Source: a virus. From it: a DNA stretch of 33,263 bases. The stretch is from positions 1 to 33,263 of IMG/VR virus record IMGVR_UViG_3300033149_003998. One strand, 5' to 3'. Positions 15,493 to 21,617 of the stretch are shown here, piece after piece. A program made the position numbers and the translations under genes. Under the pieces are notes generated by a model, which was given only the letters and a program-made list of their open reading frames with translations, searched no databases and had not been told where the DNA came from. The number at the start of each line of letters is the position of its first letter. Positions within the stretch are counted from its first letter, which is position 1.

Positions 15493-17223
15493 GTTCTTAG
15501 ACAGCTCCAGAGCCGTCTCATAATATTGCTGTTTTTCTTCTTCTGTAAGTACAATCCAATTGTCAAAACCTAATATTCTTCTTACTTCCTTCAATCTATC
15601 TTTCGCACTCCATTCTTTCGGGATTCTAAGCATATCACAGATGTCATCAAGTCTGATTTTTTGATTCTTAAGTTCCTTTGTCTTTTGTATCCTTACAACA
15701 GTTATTTTATCTTCCGCAAGCTGTTTACAATCCTTTTTCTTATTAGCTTTTGCGAGAAATCTACCTGTCTTAATCTCTGTGGCTACCCAGATTTTGGGAT
15801 TTTGAATATCTTTATGCACGAAAAAATTAATTCCCTGAAAACTATATAAATACGCCTTTCCATATTTGCTTTGGAAATAGGGAATTGCTTCAGAATCTGT
15901 TTTAATAAAAAATAGAGGATATTCCGTAATATTTTCCTCTTCATCTCCTGTATTCTTCTGCTCGTTCTTTCCTATAGAAGTATTTTCTTTCTCTGATGTA
16001 GTCTCTGATATCTGTTCAGAAGAGTTCTCTTTAGTTTGCCCTATTTCTATTTGTTCAGTAGAGGTATTTTCTATTTGTTTTATCTCTGCTTTCCCTTCTA
16101 TTTCTTCAGGTACGACATCAATCACATTTTTCTTTTTTATTACTTTACTGCTCATTCGAGCAGGTTTTTTGTACATATCTATTTCAGACAAAATATGTTT
16201 GATCTCCTCTTTAGGATAGCCTTGTTTTTGTAGTAGTTTTTTAATCTTATCAGGTTTAATTTTAACATCTGCTATATCTGTTATGCTATATCTACATTTT
16301 GCCATTTTTAAAATATCTAATACAGGACAAAGTTCATGCTCATAAGCTCCAGGATACTCTTTAAGAATATATCTCCAATCACTGACAACTAATTCATTAT
16401 TATTTTCTCGTAGAATTTCTTTTTGCTTTTCCTGTAGCTCCTTTAGCCGATTATCTATAACAATAGAAATCGGTTTTAATTTCTCTATTTCTTCAAAGAG
16501 CTGTTTCACTTCTGCAGGCGGGTTATAATTTATTGTCTGGACATCGAAATTGAGGGCTTTTTTGTATTCTTCGCACTCATTACGAAGACCGCACCAATTA
16601 CAGAACTTATTGAGCTTCGGTTTGAATTCTTTGTCATTCAGATAAGCTTTTGCAACTTCCGACAACTCTTTTGCAAACTCAAGCAGGTCTTCTCTTTTAT
16701 ACCTCTTTCCATAATACTTGTTTTGTTTTGTGTAATAGAACCCTGCCTCGATGTTAGGATTTTTATATAGGAACAAAGCAGCTAAAGCGTAATATTTAAG
16801 CTGAAAATCATCATCCTGATATCCGCCTGTCTTCCAGTCAATAATCCTGAGTGTGCCGTCTTCCAGAAGATCTACTCTGTCAAATATCCCACGCAAGCCC
16901 CAGACGCCTTTTTCTATCTCTATTTGAAACATGTGTTTGTCGTGCAAAACTGTGTCCTGGTCTTCACTTTCGACACAAATTAAAGTATCAGGATTTAACT
17001 CCACATCTGGTTCTGTTATTATTCCTGCTATTTCATTTAAAACATCTGGTTCAATGTCTGCAGGTAAATCTAAAGTCTTGCTATAATGTGCAAGTGCCTT
17101 GTGTACCTTATTTCCGAAAATACTTGCCTCGCTCTCCTCGAACGGGGCAAAAACACTTTTCGGACACCTCATATATGCCTGAAGTTTTGACTGTGATAAA
17201 TAGGTTACTTTATTATTATTCAT
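15466..17223 (-). CDS. Cas4/AddB-like Fe-S PD-(D/E)XK nuclease with extra C-terminal domain
   Basis: The 585-residue protein is a RecB-family nuclease. Motifs: H41 (GNKVHKAL), RGIFDRVD with D115/D118, and IIDWKTG with D129 and K131. C20 in MRCPKS plus FCNWCGLRNEC (C208, C211, C217) gives the four-Cys 4Fe-4S cluster of Cas4/AddB enzymes. It lies two genes after RecT, so it probably makes the single strands that RecT anneals. Residues about 375-432 are a low-complexity Glu/Thr/Ser linker, and 438-512 are a domain shared with the 17415-17822 product. Start ATG 17221-17223 follows AAAGGAGCTGATAAGA; the frame is open further upstream. Confidence 0.88.
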   Translation of the reverse strand: MNNNKVTYLSQSKLQAYMRCPKSVFAPFEESEASIFGNKVHKALAHYSKTLDLPADIEPDVLNEIAGIITEPDVELNPDTLICVESEDQDTVLHDKHMFQIEIEKGVWGLRGIFDRVDLLEDGTLRIIDWKTGGYQDDDFQLKYYALAALFLYKNPNIEAGFYYTKQNKYYGKRYKREDLLEFAKELSEVAKAYLNDKEFKPKLNKFCNWCGLRNECEEYKKALNFDVQTINYNPPAEVKQLFEEIEKLKPISIVIDNRLKELQEKQKEILRENNNELVVSDWRYILKEYPGAYEHELCPVLDILKMAKCRYSITDIADVKIKPDKIKKLLQKQGYPKEEIKHILSEIDMYKKPARMSSKVIKKKNVIDVVPEEIEGKAEIKQIENTSTEQIEIGQTKENSSEQISETTSEKENTSIGKNEQKNTGDEEENITEYPLFFIKTDSEAIPYFQSKYGKAYLYSFQGINFFVHKDIQNPKIWVATEIKTGRFLAKANKKKDCKQLAEDKITVVRIQKTKELKNQKIRLDDICDMLRIPKEWSAKDRLKEVRRILGFDNWIVLTEEEKQQYYETALELSKNLTNGEEDV

Positions 17224-17422
17224 TCTTATCAGCTCCTTTCTTCCAATCATCTGGAATATCATTTGTTTTATGAAGTCCTGATTCAAGAGCATGTAAGACT
17301 TTTTGGTTTATTTTTGAAATTAATAACAGACCTTCTTTGATTACTAAGGCATCCTCATCACTAATTAGCCACCATTTTTTAAGGTTACTTGGTTTTCCAC
17401 TCTTCTTTTTATTATTATTCAT
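17216..17422 (-). CDS. Hypothetical protein (68 aa)
   Basis: Not recognised. This 68-residue protein has a basic start (MNNNKKKSGKPSNLKKW) and a helical body (ISDEDALVIKEGLLLISKINQKV). It starts at ATG 17420-17422 behind GGGGAGATGATAAGA, overlapping the preceding stop by 8 bases. Its C-terminus GADKNE is encoded by the nuclease gene's ribosome binding site and start. It lies between the recombination genes and is translated with them. Confidence 0.68.
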   Translation of the reverse strand: MNNNKKKSGKPSNLKKWWLISDEDALVIKEGLLLISKINQKVLHALESGLHKTNDIPDDWKKGADKNE

Positions 17423-17822
17423 TCTTATCATCTCCCCTTTTATTTTTTACTTTTTTAATTATCTTTTTGGTTTTATCGACTCCAACTTCATTTATTCTCC
17501 TAATTGCACTATGAAAAGCTGATTTCGCCGATTTATGCTTTGTCGCTGAAAGTCTGTAGCCTGTTGATTGTTCTGTCGCTACCCAACAAACGGATGTTTC
17601 GATATCCCTGTGTACAGCAAAAATAATATTTTCAAAATTATAAAATTTTGCTGAATAATCTTTAGAGCTATATGTTTCTGGTTTATTATTTTTGAGGGTA
17701 ACTATAAAATTAGGCTTGGTCTTTAATTTCATGGTTTTTATTATTTTCTGTAATTGCTCTTGTAAGGCTTTTAATTGTTTCTGTAAAGCTTTTATTTTAT
17801 TACTCAATTCTATTATTTCCAT
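17415..17822 (-). CDS. Small protein with coiled coil and nuclease-shared domain
   Basis: The 135-residue protein has an N-terminal coiled coil (residues 1-30, repeated ALQKQLKALQEQL) and a domain at 39-112 that aligns without gaps to residues 438-511 of the nearby nuclease. Shared core: NIIFAVHRDIETSVCWVATE here and GINFFVHKDIQNPKIWVATE there, followed by TGxxL. About a third of aligned residues are identical. I cannot name the domain. It sits between recT and the nuclease gene, so it may pair with one of them. Start ATG follows a GGAGGGG site. Confidence 0.75.
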   Translation of the reverse strand: MEIIELSNKIKALQKQLKALQEQLQKIIKTMKLKTKPNFIVTLKNNKPETYSSKDYSAKFYNFENIIFAVHRDIETSVCWVATEQSTGYRLSATKHKSAKSAFHSAIRRINEVGVDKTKKIIKKVKNKRGDDKNE

Positions 17823-17881
17823 TGCTTTTCCCCTCCTTTTTCTATTTGACAGGGACGGTGCGCCTGTCCGCCCCTGCCTGT

Positions 17882-18023
17882 ATTTTTATTAGACTGGAAA
17901 TTTTCTCGGATCAAATCTTTCAGCCTGACGAAGTTTTTTATCCCGTTCTACATCCCCAACAGTTTCCAGAATTTTTATCAGACTGGAAATTTGCTCTTGT
18001 GTCAAATCTTTCAGCCTGACGAA
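17882..18023. repeat. Imperfect direct duplication at the recT 3' end
   Basis: Segments 17882-17932 and 17971-18023 are near-identical over about 50 bp (shared CAAATCTTTCAGCCTGACGAA and AGACTGGAAAT), 89 bp apart. The copies are read in different frames: the upstream one encodes VRLKDLTQEQISSL, the terminal one LRQAERFDPRKFPV and the stop codon. Confidence 0.75.
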
Positions 18024-18857
18024 ATTTATTCCATTTTGCATTCCGACTAATTTTAGCTTAGCAGGAGTGTTATATCCTTTTTCTCTTGCAAGATTTTTCA
18101 AGTCTTCTAAGGTGTAGATTTCTGATTTCTCTGACTCTGGTACTGGTGTAGGCTCTGATTTTTCTTGTTGTAATTCTTTTTTTCCTTGCTCCAATTCCAT
18201 TTTTTGCCTTTTTTCCCTCATTCTTTGTTTTTTTGTTTCGGGCTTTGTCTGCAGAGCTTCTTTAATCTCTATAACATCAATAGGTTTTGATTTATCGAAC
18301 CATTCTTCGCCTTCTCCATAAGTGCCTTTAAAAATTCCTTGATAAGCTCCTCTTAAACCCTGACATTCTGCTACTTTTTTAATCATAGTTTCAGGCATTT
18401 GTCGCCATGAGCTTTGCCCTTTATTATATTCCGAAAATCTTATTCGGACGCAAAAAGGCATTTTTCCTTTCTTATATACAACGCAATAAGCCCCGACAAG
18501 TTTACCAGGATTTTTAAGATTCGGAATATGTTTTTTGAGAATGCCATTTTCAAATTCTATATGATCATTCTCATACAGGGCTTCAACAATATGCCCCTCA
18601 TAATCTTCCTGCTCCTGTGCTTTTCTCCGATAGAAATCTCTACCAAGAAAAATAGAAGCGGGTTTATCTTTTTGATACTTTACTGCCCAGATTTCCCGCA
18701 TAAACGGGTTGGCTTGCAGATATTTTCCCAGCTCGACAAAGAAGATAAACTCTGTTTCTGTCAGAGTTGGAGCAAATACTTTTCTTATTTCTTCCACATT
18801 TTCCCATACTGCTACGCTATACATATCTTTTTTAATTACGATTTCTTTATTATTCAT
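17889..18857 (-). CDS. recT: RecT-family single-strand annealing protein
   Basis: The 322-residue protein matches RecT/Bet annealing proteins. Residues about 30-180 contain TETEFIFFVELGKYLQANPF, REIWAVKYQKDKPASIFLGRD, the GAYCVVYKKGK strand, and EYNKGQSSWRQMPETMIKKVA with GLRGAYQG, the core of the family. A charged Gln/Glu/Lys linker follows (210-250), then a short C-terminal domain with KNLAREKGYNTPAKL. The last 14 residues come from a frame-shifted duplicate of the coding DNA just upstream. Together with the Fe-S nuclease it forms an exonuclease/annealing pair. ATG 18855-18857 follows AAAGGAGGCTGATAAAG and overlaps the upstream stop. Confidence 0.9.
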   Translation of the reverse strand: MNNKEIVIKKDMYSVAVWENVEEIRKVFAPTLTETEFIFFVELGKYLQANPFMREIWAVKYQKDKPASIFLGRDFYRRKAQEQEDYEGHIVEALYENDHIEFENGILKKHIPNLKNPGKLVGAYCVVYKKGKMPFCVRIRFSEYNKGQSSWRQMPETMIKKVAECQGLRGAYQGIFKGTYGEGEEWFDKSKPIDVIEIKEALQTKPETKKQRMREKRQKMELEQGKKELQQEKSEPTPVPESEKSEIYTLEDLKNLAREKGYNTPAKLKLVGMQNGINFVRLKDLTQEQISSLIKILETVGDVERDKKLRQAERFDPRKFPV

Positions 18858-19287
18858 CTTTATCAGCCTCCTTTATAACTTTTAATACTTCTGTAAGTTT
18901 CTTACTTTCTTCCTTAAAAGTCTTCAGCTTCGAAAGCTTTATAAGAAATTCAGCAAGACTTTCCAAACAAGCCGAAAGTTCTAAATAATCTAACTCTTTT
19001 ACTTCAACCTCTATTCTATCTTTATAATGTTCCTTTAGAATATCAGCCTTACCATTAATAAGCCCAAAAACACAATCTGTCTTTATATATATCCAATTTC
19101 TGCCATTCCAATAGGAATACTTTACTAAGAACATCGTATCAGAAGAATAACCTGTTATCTTGTCATCTTCAAACAAAGAAGAAATCCAGTCTAAAATCTC
19201 CTGAATTTCCTCTTTTGTTTTTTCTGTAACTCTCTGCCTTGTTTTTGCCTTCCTAATTATTTTTTCTATAACTTTCTTCTCAAACAT
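18850..19287 (-). CDS. Hypothetical early protein (145 aa)
   Basis: Not recognised. The 145-residue protein has a basic helical N-terminus (KKVIEKIIRKAKTRQRVTEK), a beta-rich centre (TMFLVKYSYWNGRNWIYIKTD) and a long helical C-terminus (LESLAEFLIKLSKLKTF). ATG 19285-19287 sits 6 bases after GAGGAG; a GTG immediately before it is an alternative. The last 8 bases overlap the recT start, so it is translated together with RecT and may modulate it. Confidence 0.72.
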   Translation of the reverse strand: MFEKKVIEKIIRKAKTRQRVTEKTKEEIQEILDWISSLFEDDKITGYSSDTMFLVKYSYWNGRNWIYIKTDCVFGLINGKADILKEHYKDRIEVEVKELDYLELSACLESLAEFLIKLSKLKTFKEESKKLTEVLKVIKEADKDE

Positions 19288-19312
19288 CACAATCTCCTCT
19301 TTCCTTTATTTT

Positions 19313-19468
19313 TTATACTCTGACAAATCCATTCCTTATTCCTTCTTTTAGAATCTGTCGCCGCACCCACTCCGACAAATTCACGCTTTCCTTTCTTGCT
19401 AACTTCTTTAGAACTTCCTTTTCCTGCCTGGTCATATAGACCATTATATACTCACTTTTATTTCTCAT
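19313..19468 (-). CDS. Ribbon-helix-helix DNA-binding protein (51 aa)
   Basis: A short gene with a clear ribbon-helix-helix (CopG/MetJ/Arc-type) signature: a strand (EYIMVYMT), helix A (RQEKEVLKKLARKES), a turn (VNLS) and helix B (EWVRRQILKEG). Such proteins bind operators as dimers through the strand. Start ATG 19466-19468 overlaps the upstream TGA and follows AAGGAGGTGAAAAG, an almost perfect Shine-Dalgarno sequence. It is the only recognisable transcription regulator in the genome; the early promoters and the 15.4-kb regulatory region are its obvious candidate targets. Confidence 0.82.
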   Translation of the reverse strand: MRNKSEYIMVYMTRQEKEVLKKLARKESVNLSEWVRRQILKEGIRNGFVRV

Positions 19469-19812
19469 CTTTTCACCTCCTTCTTTCCAAAATATAATTC
19501 AACGCTCACCTCCCATCCATCCTCGTAATTTGCTCTATATGTAACTTTCAGGGTATCAGGTGGAATAAAAACCATACTCCCACCATCATAATAATGATCT
19601 TCGATGTCGGGAATTAAGACAAAATCCTCAGGCATTCCCTTAAACCTGATTATTCGTCTTGCCATCTCTCGAAACTCCTCCCTATGTTCCCAAAAAGCAT
19701 TCTGAATATCTGTATCCTTATAGCTTTTTTTCTCACTCATACACCTCTTTAGAAGAGAGAAAAACTCTCTTCGTATAGTCTCGATTTTCTTGTCTATTAT
19801 TTCATATTTCAT
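19465..19812 (-). CDS. Hypothetical early protein (115 aa)
   Basis: Not recognised. The first 60 residues are helical and charged (KKIETIRREFFSLLKRC...EEFREMARRIIRFKG); the rest is beta-rich with DHYYDGGSMVFIPPDTLKVTY and WEVSVELYFGKK. ATG 19810-19812 follows AAGGAAG, just downstream of the terminator hairpin at 19836-19872. Its stop overlaps the ribbon-helix-helix start, so the two are probably co-expressed. Being paired with a DNA-binding protein could suggest a regulatory or toxin-antitoxin-like unit, which I consider unproven. Confidence 0.68.
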   Translation of the reverse strand: MKYEIIDKKIETIRREFFSLLKRCMSEKKSYKDTDIQNAFWEHREEFREMARRIIRFKGMPEDFVLIPDIEDHYYDGGSMVFIPPDTLKVTYRANYEDGWEVSVELYFGKKEVKR

Positions 19813-19835
19813 TTTATTCGCTTCCTTCTTTCCAG

Positions 19836-19872
19836 AAAAATAAACCTGCCTCTCCCTTACGGGAAAGACAGG
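19836..19872 (-). terminator. Rho-independent terminator or attenuator in the early operon
   Basis: On the minus strand CCUGUCUUUCCC and GGGAGAGGCAGG pair over 12 bp (two G-U pairs) around a GUAA tetraloop, followed by UUUAUUUUUC. It lies between the first early genes and the 115-aa/ribbon-helix-helix pair, so it probably limits read-through into the rest of the early operon. Confidence 0.75.
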
Positions 19873-19902
19873 CGGCTTTGTTTTACGGGCTGTCTTATTT
19901 TT

Positions 19903-19992
19903 TCACTTCTGGAGCTTCTGTTTTAATTGCTCCAGGAGTTTGAGAAGACCTAATACATGTCTCCTCAAAATTTCGAATTCTTTTTTAGTCAT
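19903..19992 (-). CDS. Small helical peptide (29 aa)
   Basis: ATG 19990-19992 opens a 29-residue leucine-rich amphipathic frame (MTKKEFEILRRHVLGLLKLL...). Its ribosome binding site AAGGGG is inside a GGGG-UGGU-CCCC hairpin that ends at the start codon, so translation may need an upstream ribosome to open it. The frame overlaps the stop of an upstream frame (19985-20119). No family recognised; the short length leaves real doubt. Confidence 0.45.
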   Translation of the reverse strand: MTKKEFEILRRHVLGLLKLLEQLKQKLQK

Positions 19993-20119
19993 GGGGACCA
20001 CCCCTTTTATACAGGAGATAATCTTTTCCATCCTTTTCTATTATCACTCCCTCTTCTTTGAAAATTTCTATTGCATTAAAGCAGATTTTATCTGCTCTAA
20101 TAAATTTTTTTATTTTATT
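19985..20119 (-). other. Protein-like frame without a normal start codon
   Basis: Directly after the stop of the preceding gene, in its -1 frame, an open stretch encodes KFIRADKICFNAIEIF followed by KEEGVIIEKDGKDYLLYKR, a convincing protein-like sequence ending at TAA 19985-19987. No ATG, GTG or TTG starts it. It could be a C-terminal extension of the 20119-20673 protein reached by a -1 slip on TTTTATTTTTC just before the stop, a gene with a rare start, or a decayed gene. Its stop overlaps the next ATG. Confidence 0.35.
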
Positions 20120-20673
20120 TAAGAAAAATAAAACCTCTGAACTCGCTCTTGAGGATTTCTAACGAGGATGAAATCCTTATAAACCTTGACTACGAAATTC
20201 TCAATCTCAAATTTTTTAATATAAGGTAGAGGCGTAACCGCCTCTACTATATACTCCCTGCCAGCAACAGGAAGTCCCCTGTTTCTGCAGACATCTATAA
20301 GAAAATCGAGGTCTGCTATGCTATGTAAAACAAAGTAACGTAATTTCCCGAACATGCTAAGATAAGCATATCTAATGATATGCTCTTCTTTTGCAATATT
20401 GAATTCTACTACTCGAAAAGAGTAGCGGGATTTTAGGATGTAAATACATCCACTCATCCCTTCTCTTGTCCAATATTCTCCGCCTGATGTAGCGGGGAAG
20501 TTTTTCTCTTGTAAAAATTCTCGAAGTTTCTCTAACTTCGGGATAATGTCTTCTGCTACCGGCCGATGCTCAGGCTGGGAACACCGACAAATCCCTAACT
20601 CTATATCTAAACAAAAATAGAGGTCTCCAATCTTGAATATTTCTTCTTTTTCCTGTCTTATAATTTCGCTCAT
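20119..20673 (-). CDS. Hypothetical early protein (184 aa)
   Basis: Not recognised. I start it at ATG 20671-20673 (MSEIIRQEKEE) because AAGGAGGTGAT, a full match to the anti-Shine-Dalgarno sequence, lies just upstream; the frame is open to 20712. The sequence is mixed alpha/beta with FPATSGGEYWTREGMSGCIYI, a charged core and a strand-rich end (FVVKVYKDFILVRNP). No membrane segment or catalytic motif stands out. As the second early gene with an optimal ribosome binding site, a host-takeover role is plausible but unproven. Confidence 0.75.
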   Translation of the reverse strand: MSEIIRQEKEEIFKIGDLYFCLDIELGICRCSQPEHRPVAEDIIPKLEKLREFLQEKNFPATSGGEYWTREGMSGCIYILKSRYSFRVVEFNIAKEEHIIRYAYLSMFGKLRYFVLHSIADLDFLIDVCRNRGLPVAGREYIVEAVTPLPYIKKFEIENFVVKVYKDFILVRNPQERVQRFYFS

Positions 20674-20695
20674 GTTATCACCTCCTTGTCTCGCA

Positions 20696-20720
20696 CCCGC
20701 CCGCATGAGCAACAGGCGGG
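20696..20720 (-). other. GC-rich hairpin between the first two early genes
   Basis: CCCGCCUG and CGGGCGGG form an 8-bp stem (one G-U) around a 9-nt loop. No U-run follows; instead the next ribosome binding site begins about ten bases later. It may protect or space the mRNA. Confidence 0.5.
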
Positions 20721-20732
20721 GGAGAGTTTATT

Positions 20733-21005
20733 CTATTTATGAAAAGTATATCTATAGCGTCTTAAAATCGCTGTAGGATATACTTTTACACTTTCGGGGC
20801 ATAAACCCCAGATTTCTCCCTCGAACTCCAAGATCTCGACTTCTTCTCCGTCGTCGAGAACTTGAGGAAGAAATTCCTCGAATAATTTTTTTTCTTCTTC
20901 TATTCTATAACAGCAGAGGCCTCCCTCTTCTTTTGCTTTCTCCTGCATTTCCGCAAGAGAAATATTGAAATCGTAATGTTTTCTAATGAATGTCTTTTTT
21001 TCCAT
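20733..21005 (-). CDS. First early gene, hypothetical protein (90 aa)
   Basis: Not recognised. A 90-residue acidic protein (MEKKTFIRKHYDFNISLAEM...) with GGLCCYRIEEEKKLFEEF and a C-terminal basic aromatic tail (RRYRYTFHK). The frame extends upstream to 21068, but that start falls within the -35 box of the early promoter (21040-21068), so the real start must be ATG 21003-21005, which follows AGGAAAGGAAG. Being first behind a consensus promoter suggests high expression immediately after infection. Confidence 0.75.
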   Translation of the reverse strand: MEKKTFIRKHYDFNISLAEMQEKAKEEGGLCCYRIEEEKKLFEEFLPQVLDDGEEVEILEFEGEIWGLCPESVKVYPTAILRRYRYTFHK

Positions 21006-21039
21006 GTTTTTCTTCCTTTCCTCAGCATTTTCTATATAT

Positions 21040-21068
21040 ATTATAACAGATTTTATAACAGATGTCAA
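21040..21068 (-). promoter_or_regulatory. Early promoter P1 (consensus, extended -10)
   Basis: TTGACA (21063-21068), 17-bp spacer, TATAAT (21040-21045), with TG one base before the -10 box. The spacer and -10 contain two direct copies of TCTGTTATAA (21053-21062 and 21041-21050 as complement), a possible operator. Start expected near 21033. Confidence 0.85.
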
Positions 21069-21151
21069 TACTTTTTTGAAATTTTTTTAAATTTTTTTTA
21101 TCTATTCAAAAAACCTGTATTTTCAGGCTTTCCCGACATCTGCTATAAAAT
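21050..21151. repeat. 17-bp inverted repeat at the early promoter
   Basis: GACATCTGCTATAAAAT on the plus strand (21135-21151) and GACATCTGTTATAAAAT on the minus strand (21050-21066) match at 16 of 17 bases. One arm covers the P1 spacer and the edge of the -35 box; the other lies between P1 and P2. In RNA from P2 the arms could form a long hairpin; in DNA they could be paired operators. Confidence 0.65.
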
Positions 21152-21177
21152 TTTCAAAAAGTAATTTTATTCTATAT

Positions 21178-21206
21178 AATATATAATATCTTATAATATA
21201 TGTCAA
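21178..21206 (-). promoter_or_regulatory. Early promoter P2
   Basis: TTGACA (21201-21206), 17-bp spacer, TATATT (21178-21183, 5 of 6 bases), preceded by an A/T-rich tract (complement of TTATTTTTTTTTA). It lies 138 bp upstream of P1 and reads in the same direction. Confidence 0.7.
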
Positions 21207-21526
21207 GTATTCTCTTATTTTTTTTTACAAAAAATATCCTCTTGCAATATTCATGCCAGGATTTTAGATAGTAAATCTCTAAAAAGCCTTGATTTTATTG
21301 AATTTTCATGGCTCAAATATTCGCTTGTTATGATGTTTTTTATGACATTTAGATAGTTTAATATAGACTTCTTAAAAAAAATGCCATATTGAGGAAATAT
21401 ATATATCGAAATTTCGCACAGAAATAGGGTAGATTTTTGAGTTCTGACTTCGACCTATATATTGATATATATCGAACAAAAAAAATGCTTTTATAGGGAA
21501 ATATGAGCTTCGATTTTAAACAGCAT
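21207..21526. other. AT-rich non-coding region between late and early operons
   Basis: About 320 bp without a credible gene on either strand; only frames of about ten codons occur. It contains ATATATATCGAA twice (21399-21410, 21465-21476), the 10-bp palindrome CGAAATTTCG (21407-21416), TTCGA/TCGAA arms around 21449-21476, and two copies of TTTAGATAGT. Candidate roles are UP elements, operators or a second origin. Confidence 0.6.
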
Positions 21527-21554
21527 AAAAAAAATACTGGCTTAAGAAGCCAGT
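21527..21554 (-). terminator. Late operon terminator
   Basis: On the minus strand ACTGGCTT-CTT-AAGCCAGT forms a perfect 8-bp stem with a 3-nt loop, followed by A and T8 (21534-21527). It lies about 65 bp after the last late gene and before the early promoters, separating the two operons. Confidence 0.88.
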
Positions 21555-21576
21555 AAAATAGAAGTGGTTTATGCAG

Positions 21577-21611
21577 ATTCTACAATCTAAGGAAAGGGGA
21601 GATTGTAGAAT
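21577..21611 (-). repeat. 12-bp perfect inverted repeat after the last late gene
   Basis: ATTCTACAATCT and AGATTGTAGAAT pair over 12 bp around an 11-nt loop (CCCCUUUCC-type on the transcribed strand), six bases after the last stop codon and upstream of the terminator. No U-run follows, so it may protect or process the 3' end. Confidence 0.65.
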
Positions 21612-21617
21612 AGAAGT

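Noticed and set aside
16851-17273. Long plus-strand frame opposite the nuclease gene
   Set aside because: It lies fully opposite a gene with clear catalytic motifs, has no ribosome binding site, and its composition is what the complement of that gene would give. Other plus-strand frames were rejected for the same reasons.
17848-17868. GACAGG/CCTGTC hairpin after recT as a terminator
   Set aside because: Stem is only 6 bp and the transcribed strand continues with AAAUAG rather than a U-run; at most a minor mRNA structure.
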